From positions 1 through 64,000 of the forward strand of contig JAZQZS010000030.1 in assembly GCA_045634145.1 (NCBI GenBank): 64,000 nt of DNA, read 5' to 3'. The notes under the pieces were generated by a model. That model worked only from the letters and a program-made list of their open reading frames with translations. It did no database searches and had not been told where the DNA came from. Of the stretch, positions 52,135-60,385 are shown in pieces. This stretch comes from Tidjanibacter sp045634145 (GTDB lineage: Bacteria; Bacteroidota; Bacteroidia; Bacteroidales; Rikenellaceae). Position 1 is the stretch's first letter. Each line of letters opens with the position of its first letter. Both the position numbers and the translations under genes were made by a program.

Positions 52135-52230
52135 ACCCCTCCGCCCGTTGGGCACCTCCCCTAACTTAGGGGAGGAGTTTTCTTCAATTCCCCCTCTAAG
52201 TTAGAGGGGGTGCCCGAAGGGCGGGGGCGT
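52135..52230. repeat. 41-bp imperfect inverted repeat with two self-complementary cores
   Basis: The left arm (52135-52175) and right arm (52190-52230) are reverse complements at 33 of 41 positions. Each arm also holds its own palindrome: CTCCCCTAACTTAGGGGAG and CCCCCTCTAAGTTAGAGGGGG. A BIME/REP-like or MITE-like structure. Confidence 0.6.
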
Positions 52231-52330
52231 GTGTTAGTCGGTCGACGGTTGACGGTCGACGGTCGACGTTTTCTCGGAGGCTGGTGGATGGATGAGGGCT
52301 ATCGCCCGACAGGGGGATAGCAGAAAAATG

Positions 52331-52377
52331 ATAGGGAGGGCCCGACGCAAGTTTACTTGCAGAAGGGCTCTCCCTAT
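52331..52377. terminator. Two-tier hairpin, probable terminator of the 52.5-54 kb genes
   Basis: Outer stem ATAGGGAG-GGCCC / GGGC-CTCCCTAT, inner stem GCAAGT / ACTTGC. T-rich on both flanks (TATTATTTTTATG on the right; CATTTTTCTG on the minus-strand side), so it may end the minus-strand acyltransferase transcript. Confidence 0.55.
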
Positions 52378-52444
52378 TATTTTTATGTCAGCTGCCGACA
52401 AGGCAGACCTAATACAGCCACAAGACTACGCCAAGGCAAACACT

Positions 52445-52481
52445 AAAAGTTTTTGGGGCCGCCTTTTTACAAAAAGGTGGC
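52445..52481 (+). repeat. Partial copy of the two-hairpin repeat
   Basis: AAAAGTTTTTGGGGCCGCC then TTTTTACAAAAAGGTGGC, the linker and hairpin 2 of the repeat found at 48.0, 56.6 and 62.4 kb, with compensating changes in the stem. Hairpin 1 is missing. Confidence 0.6.
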
Positions 52482-52500
52482 AGTTCCAGCGCCGAAGGCC

Positions 52501-52536
52501 AAAGCAGAGCCCAAGGCCAAAGCAGAGCCCAAGGCA
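52501..52536. repeat. 18-bp tandem repeat (two units)
   Basis: AAAGCAGAGCCCAAGGCC followed by the same unit with one change. One plus-strand frame reads KAKAEPKAKAEPKAK, but that frame begins inside the repeat element and runs into the antisense of the acyltransferase gene. Confidence 0.55.
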
Positions 52537-52541
52537 AAAAG

Positions 52542-53924
52542 CTACTTCGTGCCCAGGAGTGCGTCGAGGCGGGTGTGGAGTTCTTTGCGGAGAGCTGTGA
52601 GGGCTGTCAGTTTCGAGCGATTATGGCCGCAGGTGGTGCGGGCGTAGCGGATGGTTTCGAGGGCATACTGGGCGTAGTGCCACACGAAGGGAATCATAAT
52701 CGAGAAGATGAGCAGGTAGCCCAGAGCGCTGAGCAGATGTCCGCCGCAGAGCATCACTATTGCAGGCAGGATACCACACAAGGGGTAGGTAACCAGCAGC
52801 AGTGAGCCGAGGTTTATGGAGCCGTAGAACTGCTTATCCTTGATGAGGAATTTGTTGAGCAGCAGTGGCACAAGGAATACCAGCAGGGTTGGGCCAAGGC
52901 TCGCCAAGGCCACGGGCAGACCCAACAGCAGAAGCAGGCAACGCACAACAAGCGAGCCGCAAGTGGCGGGTTTGTGGAGTTGTCGCTCGGTAATTTTGAG
53001 CTTGCGGAGTCCTTTGCGGAGCTCTTTTGCAAGGTTGTAGGTGTGCTCCACCTCCTCGGGGCTTTCGACCTTGGCGGCGTCGAGTGCGGCAACAAGGTTT
53101 TTGTCCGAGGCGAGTTTTTCGGGCAGCAGTGCGGGGTTGTGGCCTCCGGCTGTGGCAAACTTGTCGCCATAACTGCCGGTACGGATGAAGTCTATCTCTT
53201 TGTAGTTGTCGAGGTCGGTGATGTTGAGCATCATACGCTCAATCGCATTGCGCACCACATCGTTCACCTCGCGCATAGCCTGACGTGGCTGCTCTTTGTA
53301 GAGTTCGTAGTAGGGTTTGAGCGACACGGGCTTGGCAAACATAACCAACATATCGCCCCTGACGCCCAGATAGTCGGAGTAGTGGTGGGCCGAGGGCATC
53401 ACAAACACCTCCTGCTCGAAACCGCTCTCCTCGGCAGCTCCAAAGGCCATTTTCAGATAGGCCTGCGAGAAGGCTCCGAGCCAACGTTTGTTCTGGTGCT
53501 GACCTTCGGGGTAGAGAACAACGGTCTCGCCGTGACGGAGCGAGTCGGCCACCTCGTCGAGGGTTGCCTTGTTTTTGTTCACTGCCGAGAGGCCGTCGAA
53601 CTTCATTCGGTAGGTGGGAAGTGCGCCCAACCAACGGATGGCCTTGTTCAGAATGGGATTCTTGAATACACTTGCACGAGCCAAAAAGCGCAACTTCCTA
53701 TCCGTAAACACAAAGACCAACGAGAGTGGGTCGATAAGGCAGTTTTGGTGGCACTGCACCAACACGGTGGGAGTGCCGTCGGCAGGCATATTTTCGCGAC
53801 CTTGGAGGTATATTTTGTGCCAATAGATGTAGTTGTTCACACCTCCGAGGTAGCCACGAAAGAGCCTACCCACAAAATCCCATTTGCGGGGTTTAAGTTG
53901 TTCGTTTTTATTATTCTCAGCCAT
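52542..53924 (-). CDS. PlsC-like acyltransferase, paralogue of 38163-39545
   Basis: 460 residues. CHQNCLIDPLS (His/Asp pair), RASVF, VVLYPEGQHQNKRWL (the paralogue has a Cys where this has Gly in YPEG) and EVFVMPSAHHYS. Membrane helices near residues 315-420 (LLLGLPVALASLGPTLLVFLVPLLL and others). It shares YYELYKEQPRQAMREVN with the first copy. Substrate unknown. It lies 48 bp downstream of the cytidylate kinase-like gene, so the two may be co-transcribed. Confidence 0.84.
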   Translation of the reverse strand: MAENNKNEQLKPRKWDFVGRLFRGYLGGVNNYIYWHKIYLQGRENMPADGTPTVLVQCHQNCLIDPLSLVFVFTDRKLRFLARASVFKNPILNKAIRWLGALPTYRMKFDGLSAVNKNKATLDEVADSLRHGETVVLYPEGQHQNKRWLGAFSQAYLKMAFGAAEESGFEQEVFVMPSAHHYSDYLGVRGDMLVMFAKPVSLKPYYELYKEQPRQAMREVNDVVRNAIERMMLNITDLDNYKEIDFIRTGSYGDKFATAGGHNPALLPEKLASDKNLVAALDAAKVESPEEVEHTYNLAKELRKGLRKLKITERQLHKPATCGSLVVRCLLLLLGLPVALASLGPTLLVFLVPLLLNKFLIKDKQFYGSINLGSLLLVTYPLCGILPAIVMLCGGHLLSALGYLLIFSIMIPFVWHYAQYALETIRYARTTCGHNRSKLTALTALRKELHTRLDALLGTK

Positions 53925-53972
53925 TGCGAGTTGTAGTTTTAGGGTTGTTATTATGGTGTGGGAGTGGTGCGA

Positions 53973-54584
53973 TTACTGTATCTTCTCGATGGCGGCCATA
54001 ACGATGTCGGCACACGCCTCGATACTCAGTTTCGACGCATTCAGACAGAGGTCGTAGCTCTCTGCCGCACCCCACTTCTTGAAGGTGTAGTGGTTGTAGT
54101 AGGCCGCGCGACGCTTCTCGCTCTGAGCAATGAGGCTCTCAGCTTCGCGGAGCGAAAGTCCCCTCTCACGAGCGATGCGCTCGATGCGCTCCTCCAAGTC
54201 GGCCGTAACAAAGACACTCAACACATTCTTCCTCTCGCGCAAAACGTAGTCGGCACAGCGACCCACAATAATACAGGGGCCCTGGTCGGCCAAAGCCTCA
54301 ATGGTCTGGCACTGTATGCCGAAGAGGGTGTCGTTGTTGATGTATCCCGAGCAGAACGAGCCCGCAAAGTTATCGACCGAGAGTCCTCCGCCGAGCGACA
54401 CCACATTGGAGTCCTGCTCGTCGGCACTCGCAAAGAGCGACTCTCTCAGTCCGCTCTGCTTGGCGGCCTCACAAATGAGCTCTTTGTTGTAGACGGGCAC
54501 TCCGAGCCTACGCCTCAACTCCTTGGCCAAGCAGCCACCTCCGCCGCCCAGCTGGCGACCTATTGTTATTACCACATCCTTCAT
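53973..54584 (-). CDS. Cytidylate kinase-like family protein
   Basis: 203 residues. Start KDVVITIGRQLGGGGGCLAKELRRRLG is the P-loop region of the cytidylate kinase-like family (AAA+-type NMP kinase fold); PVYNKELICEAAK and PCIIVGRCADYVLR match. A conserved RERGLSLREAESLIAQSEKRRAAYYNHYT stretch follows. Not the housekeeping Cmk. Substrate unknown. Confidence 0.82.
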   Translation of the reverse strand: MKDVVITIGRQLGGGGGCLAKELRRRLGVPVYNKELICEAAKQSGLRESLFASADEQDSNVVSLGGGLSVDNFAGSFCSGYINNDTLFGIQCQTIEALADQGPCIIVGRCADYVLRERKNVLSVFVTADLEERIERIARERGLSLREAESLIAQSEKRRAAYYNHYTFKKWGAAESYDLCLNASKLSIEACADIVMAAIEKIQ

Positions 54585-54617
54585 ACCTTAATAATATATA
54601 ATGTGTAACTTTTTTCT

Positions 54618-56042
54618 CTATTTGTCCAGCTCCACGCCCTTGAAGCCCACCTCTTGGGGAGCCTTCTTGAACTTGCGTATCAGCGAGAGCATCATCACCG
54701 CAGCCACAATGGTTGCAATGGTGTCCGAAATAGGCATCGCCATCCACACACCCTTAATGCCAAAGAAGATTGGCACCACAATTAGGCAGGGGATCAAGAA
54801 CAACACCTGACGCGACAACGAGAGGAAGATTGCCTTGCCCGCCATACCGATACTCTGGAAGAAGTTGCCCACAACCATACTCAGGCCCACAACGGGGAAG
54901 GCTGTCATGGCAATCGAGAAACCCTTAGCGGCAATCTCGATCATCTTAGGCTCGTTGGCAAAGAGCCTTACGGCAAACTCGGGAATCAACTTACCCACCA
55001 AGAAACCGAGCGTGGTGGTAATCGTGGCCCACATAACCGTCTGCCAAAATACCTTCAACACCCTGTCGTACTTACCTGCACCGTAGTTGTAACCCGCAAT
55101 GGGCTGCATACCCTGAGTGAATCCCATCACCACCATCACAAAGAGGAAGATGATGCGATTGACAATTCCGTAGGCACCGATGGCCATATCGCCACCATTA
55201 ACCACCCCTTCGAGCTGGTCGCCATAGCGGCGGAGCTGGGTGTTAATCAGCAGCACCACAAAGCACGAAGCCATATTCATCAAGAAGGGCGACAGGCCGA
55301 TTTTGATCGACTCTTTGGCAATCTTGCCGTCGAACGTGAGCACCTTGCCCTTCTCGAAGTGGAGCACCTCCTTGCTGTTCGAGAAGAGTTTCAGCTGCCA
55401 GATGAGCGACACCGACTGAGCAATCACCGTAGCAATAGCCGCACCCCTGATACCCATATCGAATACAAAGATAAAGAGGGGGTCCAGAATGGCATTCAAC
55501 ACCACCGTCAGGATTGTTGCCCACATTGCAATCTTTGGCCTACCCGCAGCGCGCAGCACCGCATTGAGGCCCAAGTAGAGGTGGGTAATCACATTGCCCA
55601 ACAAAATTACGGTCATATACTCGCGGGCATACATAATGGTGTTGTCGCTCGCACCAAAGAAGTACAAAATGGGGTTGATGAAGATCAAACCCACAACCAT
55701 CAGCACAATTCCCAGCGTCAGGTTCATCGACACCACATTGCCCAGCACCCTCTTGGCCACCTTGTAGTTCTTCTGGCCCAACAACATCGAGGTAAGGGCC
55801 GAAGCTCCCACACCCACCAACGAGCCAAAGGCCGCCGAGATGTTCATCAGCGGGAAGGTCACCGCCAAGCCCGAAATAGCCATACTGCCCACACCCTGAC
55901 CGATAAAGATACTATCGACCATGTTGTACAACGACGAGGCCGTCATTGCAATAATCGCGGGCACGGCATACTTACGCAAAAGTTTGCCGATGCTCTCTTC
56001 GCCCAGCTCGGTAGGCACTATCTGTTTTGCTTGTGTACTCAT
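54618..56042 (-). CDS. MATE-family efflux transporter
   Basis: 474 residues from ATG 56042 (the preceding codon is TTG). Twelve predicted membrane helices. Start region LLRKYAVPAIIAMTASSLYNMVDSIFIGQGVG and the repeated GVGASALTSMLLGQ pattern are those of NorM/DinF-type MATE proteins. It exports drugs or organic cations by ion antiport. Single gene, ending 33 bp before the kinase-like gene start. Confidence 0.93.
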   Translation of the reverse strand: MSTQAKQIVPTELGEESIGKLLRKYAVPAIIAMTASSLYNMVDSIFIGQGVGSMAISGLAVTFPLMNISAAFGSLVGVGASALTSMLLGQKNYKVAKRVLGNVVSMNLTLGIVLMVVGLIFINPILYFFGASDNTIMYAREYMTVILLGNVITHLYLGLNAVLRAAGRPKIAMWATILTVVLNAILDPLFIFVFDMGIRGAAIATVIAQSVSLIWQLKLFSNSKEVLHFEKGKVLTFDGKIAKESIKIGLSPFLMNMASCFVVLLINTQLRRYGDQLEGVVNGGDMAIGAYGIVNRIIFLFVMVVMGFTQGMQPIAGYNYGAGKYDRVLKVFWQTVMWATITTTLGFLVGKLIPEFAVRLFANEPKMIEIAAKGFSIAMTAFPVVGLSMVVGNFFQSIGMAGKAIFLSLSRQVLFLIPCLIVVPIFFGIKGVWMAMPISDTIATIVAAVMMLSLIRKFKKAPQEVGFKGVELDK

Positions 56043-56098
56043 CAAAAATCTCTCCTTTTCTCTCTATTAAATCCTACTAACCTAAAAACCCACAAGCG

Positions 56099-56533
56099 CT
56101 ACTCCACCTTGCACTGCACCACCTCAATACCGCTGCGACGCAACAAGTCAATGCCGTCGGTATTGTGGTAGGGGTCGGAGTAGACAACCCTGCGGATGCC
56201 CGCCTGAATAATCAGCTTCGAGCACTCCATACAGGGTGAAGCGGTAACATACAGCGTACTTCCGTTGCCACTATTGCTGCTCTTGGCCAACTTGGTAATG
56301 GCATTGGCCTCGGCGTGGAGCACGTAGGGCTTGGTGAGTCCCGTCTCGTCGTCCTCGCAGATGTTCTCAAAGCCCGAAGGAGTGCCGTTGTAGCCGTCCG
56401 AGATGATCATCTTGTCCTTCACAATCAGCGCGCCCACCTGACGGCGTATGCAATAGGAGTTCTCGGCCCACACACGAGCCATTCGCATATAGCGACCATC
56501 GAGCTGTTGTTGTTTGTCTTCGTTATATCCCAT
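56099..56533 (-). CDS. dCMP deaminase family protein
   Basis: 144 residues from ATG 56533; upstream in-frame codons lie in the two-hairpin repeat. Zinc site HAEANAI and PCMECSKLI. N-terminal MRMARVWAENSYCIRRQVGALIVKD and DGYNGTPSGFENIC match deoxycytidylate deaminases, which make dUMP for dTMP synthesis. Confidence 0.9.
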   Translation of the reverse strand: MGYNEDKQQQLDGRYMRMARVWAENSYCIRRQVGALIVKDKMIISDGYNGTPSGFENICEDDETGLTKPYVLHAEANAITKLAKSSNSGNGSTLYVTASPCMECSKLIIQAGIRRVVYSDPYHNTDGIDLLRRSGIEVVQCKVE

Positions 56534-56553
56534 TTTTTCGTTTTGTTTTTTCT

Positions 56554-56632
56554 TTTTGCATCTTTTTGAAAAAAGCTGCACCAAAAACTTTTCTGAGATA
56601 CTCTCTGCGTTCGTATCTCTTACTGTCTATGC
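56554..56632 (-). repeat. Two-hairpin intergenic repeat, copy 2
   Basis: On the minus strand nearly identical to copy 1 over the two stems and linker; core at 56583-56601. It lies between tsaB and the dCMP deaminase gene, sense to both. Confidence 0.75.
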
Positions 56633-56640
56633 TGGTCTAA

Positions 56641-57348
56641 TTAAAACAGTTTTTTCTTTGATGCGGTAACAATGAAGTCCTTTAAGTAGAAGGGCTCAAA
56701 GTAGGCCACATCTTCCGTTTCGCCCGCCTGGAACTTACGCTCCGCCTCGGCACACAAGCCACGAGCCGAAGGTGCCACATTCACACACTGGGCCCACTCC
56801 AACACGTTGGAACACTTCTCGGCTCCATTGCCAAAAATCACCAACTTCTTGCGCCACAGCAACACCTCACTGAAACTCGTGTCCGAAACCACCTCGGCAA
56901 CCACCTCCGAACGAGGCGTCAGGTCCGTATCGAACAACTCGGCATACACCTCCATACGCCTTGCGTCAATCATCGGGCAGAGAATCGTGTTCTCCCAATC
57001 CTCAATATCCACAATGCCGGCCTCGTGCTCCTCGACCAAGCAAGCCGCCAACGAACGCAACGAGTCAATAGCCAGCAGCGGAATACCCAAAGCGTAGCAC
57101 AAGCCCTTGGCAAACGACACACCAATACGCAAACCCGTATATGAGCCGGGACCCTTGCCCACAGCCACAGCGTCGAGCTCGTCGGGCGAGATGTTGTGTT
57201 CGCGGAGTAGTTCCTGTGTGAATACCGCCACCTTGCGGGCGTGTTCGTGACCCAAGTCGCTCTCGCGAAGGGCTATCATCTCGCCATCCCTCGCAAGTGC
57301 CACCGAGCAAATATCCGTTCCCGTTTCTATACAAAGAATCAGTGCCAT
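56641..57348 (-). CDS. tsaB: tRNA threonylcarbamoyladenosine biosynthesis protein TsaB
   Basis: 235 residues. Actin-like ATPase-fold partner of TsaD in t6A37 synthesis on ANN-decoding tRNAs. LCIETGTDICSVALAR, GHEHARKVAVFTQELL, VGKGPGSYTGLRIGVSFAKGL and CPMIDARRMEVYAELF are diagnostic. Co-oriented with smpB and dnaG upstream. Confidence 0.94.
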   Translation of the reverse strand: MALILCIETGTDICSVALARDGEMIALRESDLGHEHARKVAVFTQELLREHNISPDELDAVAVGKGPGSYTGLRIGVSFAKGLCYALGIPLLAIDSLRSLAACLVEEHEAGIVDIEDWENTILCPMIDARRMEVYAELFDTDLTPRSEVVAEVVSDTSFSEVLLWRKKLVIFGNGAEKCSNVLEWAQCVNVAPSARGLCAEAERKFQAGETEDVAYFEPFYLKDFIVTASKKKLF

Positions 57349-57372
57349 GTTGTCAATTTTGAATTCGTCAAG

Positions 57373-57837
57373 TTAGCGTTTGTATGCTTTTTTAATGCTG
57401 TCGAGTTCTCGTTTGGTGTCGCGGGCTTTGATGGTTTCGCGCTTGTCGTACTCGTGCTTACCTCTGGCCAAGCCTATGACCAACTTGGCAAACCCCCTGT
57501 CGTTGATAAACATCCTCAGGCCCACAATCGTCGCACCCTTGTCCTGCGAGGCTCGCTCCAACTTCTGTAACTCCCTGCGGTTGAGCAGCAGCTTGCGGTC
57601 GCGCCTTGGGGCGTGGTTGTTCAGGTTGCCCCAGTCGTACTCGGCGATGTTCATACCCTTGACAAACAACTCGCCCCTCGAAAAGTAGCAGTAGCAATCC
57701 ACCAGCGACGCCTTGCCAAGTCGGAGCGACTTAATCTCGGTGCCCGCCAGCTGAATACCCGCCACAAACTCTTCGAGAATCTCGTAGTTGAAGTAGGCTC
57801 GCTTGTTGCGTATATTTATACTCTTGTAATCACTCAT
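57373..57837 (-). CDS. smpB: SsrA-binding protein SmpB
   Basis: 154 residues. Binds tmRNA in trans-translation. INIRNKRAYFNYEILEEFVAGI, LRLGKASLVDCYC, NAEYDWGN-like NIAEYDWGNLNNH and the basic C-terminal tail are typical. Its ATG overlaps the dnaG stop by 4 bp. Confidence 0.96.
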   Translation of the reverse strand: MSDYKSINIRNKRAYFNYEILEEFVAGIQLAGTEIKSLRLGKASLVDCYCYFSRGELFVKGMNIAEYDWGNLNNHAPRRDRKLLLNRRELQKLERASQDKGATIVGLRMFINDRGFAKLVIGLARGKHEYDKRETIKARDTKRELDSIKKAYKR

Positions 57838-59801
57838 AAAATGTTTCGTTCGGTCTGCTCGGCCATATTGGTACGCACGGTCAGCAGGTTGTTAATCTGT
57901 GTGAGAACCTCCATATACTCGTCGCTCTCGTCGTCGATGGTGGCGAGTTCTCGCTGTTTTTCGTCGATCATCACCTCGATGTATTTCGACTTGTAGAGCA
58001 GGATGGTCTTGGGGATAATCCTACCCAGACGCTCCTCTTCGCTCTCGATATAGATATCGTGGTCTTTCCAGATGCGGCTCTGCTTGTAGTTATCGTTCTC
58101 GGTGAGGATATCCACCGCAGCTGAGCTCGCCTCGGGGTTATCCATCTCGATAAAGTGGTGCTCGGGCACCTTTTCGCCTGCGGGCAACAACTCGCGCTGC
58201 TGCTTGTAGCACTCCAAAATGGCCCTGTAACGGCTGTCGAGCAAGACCACACCGTCGCCCTCGATGTCGTTGATAATCGTGTCGGCCACGTTGAAATGGA
58301 TATACTCGCGACCGTCGCGGTAGTCCAATGAGCGGTGGCCATACTTAATCAGGAAGCCCACCAACTCCTTCTCCAACTCGCTTATACTGCTACCGGCCTT
58401 GTATTTGCCCAAGCTCACAAGGTCGGTGAGCTCTCTCTGCTCGACCTTCTGCTGGGTCTGCTGATTGCGCACAAAGTCGTTGGTCTGGGGGTCGTAGGTG
58501 GTACCCATACGCTTGCGAATCACCTCGGCCGAGAGGAGCTCCACCTCGGTGTCCATAATCTCGGCGCACTCCTTGATGAATATCGAGCGCTGAATCGAGT
58601 CGGGGATCAGGGCGATGCTTGCCACCATATCGGTGATGAGTTCGGCCTTACGAATGGGGTCGCGACGCACCTGCTCGGCGTAGAGTTCCGACTTAAATCG
58701 GATGAAGTCGCGCGCGTGGGTGTCGATATACTCCAACACCTGCTCGGCGGTGTGCGAACGAGCGTAGGAGTCGGGGTCTTCGCCCTCGGGCAGTACCACA
58801 ACCCTCACGTTGAGTCCCTCTTTGAGCACCAAGTCCACACCTTTGATTGCAGCCTTTACGCCTGCATTGTCGCCGTCGAAAAGCAGGGTGATGTTGTTGG
58901 TAAAGCGGGCTATCATCCTCACCTGCTCGACAGTCAGTGCCGTGCCGAGCGGAGCCACCACATTCTCGATACCCTTTTGGTGCATCTGCACCACGTCGAT
59001 ATTACCCTCCACAAGGATACAGTGGTTCTCCTTGGCGATGGCGCTCTTGGCGAAGTAGATGCCATAGAGGTTGTTGCTTTTGCTATATACGGGGCTTTCG
59101 GGCGAGTTTACATACTTGGCCTTGTTGTCGGCCGACAGAGCGCGACCGCTAAATGCCGTAATGCGACCACTGATGGTGTGGATTGGGAACATAGCCCTGC
59201 CACAGAAGCGATCGTAGTAGCCACCCGTCTCGCGCTTGATGGTAAGGCCCGTATCGACGAGGTATTTCTCTTTGTAGCCTGCCTTCAACGCAGCCTGGGT
59301 CATCACATCGCCACGCCCTGGGCAGTAGCCCAAGCCAAACTTGCGAATGGTAGCGTCGGTCAAGCCTCGGCCCGCAAAGTAGCTGCGTGCCACGCTGAGG
59401 CCCTCATCGGTTTCGAAGATAGACTTGAGGAAGTAGTCCGAGGCCCACGCATTGGTGACCATCATACTCTCCCTATCGTCGTTGCGCTGCTTCTCTTCGG
59501 GGGTCTCCTCACGCTCCTCGACGGTGATGCCATACTTCTTGGCCACCCATTTGAGCGCCTCGGCATAGGTGAGCCTCTCGTGCTCCATCACGAAGGTAAT
59601 GGCGTTGCCACCCTTGCCACAGCCGAAACATTTGTAGAGTCCCTTGGAGGGAGATACCACAAACGAGGGTGTCTTCTCGTTGTGGAACGGACAGCACGCC
59701 GAATAGTTCACTCCTTTCTTTTTGAGTGAAATAAAGTCGCTAATGACCTCTACGATGTTTGCCGCAGCGTATATTTTATCGACCGTTGCCCTGTCTATCA
59801 T
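57834..59801 (-). CDS. dnaG: DNA primase
   Basis: 655 residues. Zinc-binding N-terminus (CCPFHNEKTPSFVVSP, then YKCFGCGKGGNAITFV), the RNA polymerase core (FGLGYCPGRG, then FPIHTISGRITAFSGR), and TOPRIM with the catalytic EGNIDVVQMHQ and LFDGDNAG. The C-terminal DnaB-interaction domain is short and weakly recognisable. It overlaps smpB by 4 bp. Confidence 0.96.
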   Translation of the reverse strand: MIDRATVDKIYAAANIVEVISDFISLKKKGVNYSACCPFHNEKTPSFVVSPSKGLYKCFGCGKGGNAITFVMEHERLTYAEALKWVAKKYGITVEEREETPEEKQRNDDRESMMVTNAWASDYFLKSIFETDEGLSVARSYFAGRGLTDATIRKFGLGYCPGRGDVMTQAALKAGYKEKYLVDTGLTIKRETGGYYDRFCGRAMFPIHTISGRITAFSGRALSADNKAKYVNSPESPVYSKSNNLYGIYFAKSAIAKENHCILVEGNIDVVQMHQKGIENVVAPLGTALTVEQVRMIARFTNNITLLFDGDNAGVKAAIKGVDLVLKEGLNVRVVVLPEGEDPDSYARSHTAEQVLEYIDTHARDFIRFKSELYAEQVRRDPIRKAELITDMVASIALIPDSIQRSIFIKECAEIMDTEVELLSAEVIRKRMGTTYDPQTNDFVRNQQTQQKVEQRELTDLVSLGKYKAGSSISELEKELVGFLIKYGHRSLDYRDGREYIHFNVADTIINDIEGDGVVLLDSRYRAILECYKQQRELLPAGEKVPEHHFIEMDNPEASSAAVDILTENDNYKQSRIWKDHDIYIESEEERLGRIIPKTILLYKSKYIEVMIDEKQRELATIDDESDEYMEVLTQINNLLTVRTNMAEQTERNIL

Positions 59802-59870
59802 AATGTTTTGTGGCTTATTGTGCCCTAAATAGTTCGTAAAGTTACAAAAAACTCCAAGAATGACAAAATT

Positions 59871-60350
59871 CTATGCACCCTTGAAGGTCCAGTGTTTCTG
59901 CACTATGTAGCTGTAAACTACCGTTATTAGCGAAGTTATTATCTGCGCCAGCGGTGCGTAGATGCCACACCACTCAACAAAGATTTTCAGACACACATAG
60001 TTTATGGCCAGCGAGCCGAGGGTGCTGACGACGTAGCGCACAAGGCTCACTCGGTCGCTCAGGGGCGAACCCTTGAACGATATGCGGCTCTGCAACCAAT
60101 AGCCCGTAAGGAGTGTTATGGGGAAGGTGATACAAAGGGCTGCAATGTGACGCGAGATGTAGACCAACCCCAAGTTGAGATAGTCGAACGAGAGGATTAC
60201 ATCATATAGTAGCGCATAGCAGAGCCAATTTATCACCAGGTTGGCTCCGCCACAAACGGCATAACGAAACGTCTGCTGAGGCATCAACCCTCGCAGCGGC
60301 TTCACATAAAAGATGTCTATCGTCTTGGTTATTATCTCTGCTATCTTCAT
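59871..60350 (-). CDS. GtrA-family membrane protein
   Basis: 159 residues. Four membrane helices, start FRYAVCGGANLVINWLCYALLY and end SLITVVYSYIVQKHWTF match GtrA/DPMS-like flippase accessories for cell-surface polysaccharide synthesis. It starts 36 bp after the uvrB stop. Confidence 0.88.
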   Translation of the reverse strand: MKIAEIITKTIDIFYVKPLRGLMPQQTFRYAVCGGANLVINWLCYALLYDVILSFDYLNLGLVYISRHIAALCITFPITLLTGYWLQSRISFKGSPLSDRVSLVRYVVSTLGSLAINYVCLKIFVEWCGIYAPLAQIITSLITVVYSYIVQKHWTFKGA

Positions 60351-60385
60351 TCTTCTCCTTTGGTCTAATCTCTCCTGACGGGTGC

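Larger units (their letters stand above)
51818..52541. other. Repeat island between exbD and the acyltransferase
   Basis: No gene. Contains, in order: the exbD operon terminator, a perfect 9-bp inverted repeat GTACCTTTT/AAAAGGTAC (51956-51979), the 41-bp inverted repeat (52135-52230), a GTCGACGG repeat run (about 52240-52270), a two-tier hairpin (52331-52377), a partial copy of the two-hairpin repeat (52445-52481), and an 18-bp tandem repeat (52501-52536). Confidence 0.6.

Noticed and set aside
52135..52230. Possible CRISPR-like repeats in the palindromic region
   Set aside because: Only one inverted pair and no regularly spaced direct repeats or cas genes.
52453..52647. 64-codon frame with KAKAEP repeats
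   Set aside because: Starts inside a dispersed repeat and runs into the antisense of a real gene; treated as a DNA repeat.
56534..56584. N-terminal extension MVQLFSKRCKKKK of the dCMP deaminase
   Set aside because: Encoded by the dispersed two-hairpin repeat; the internal ATG at 56533 matches family starts.
58335..59729. Long plus-strand frame opposite dnaG
   Set aside because: Antisense shadow of DNA primase with low-complexity His/Val/Leu content typical of such shadows.
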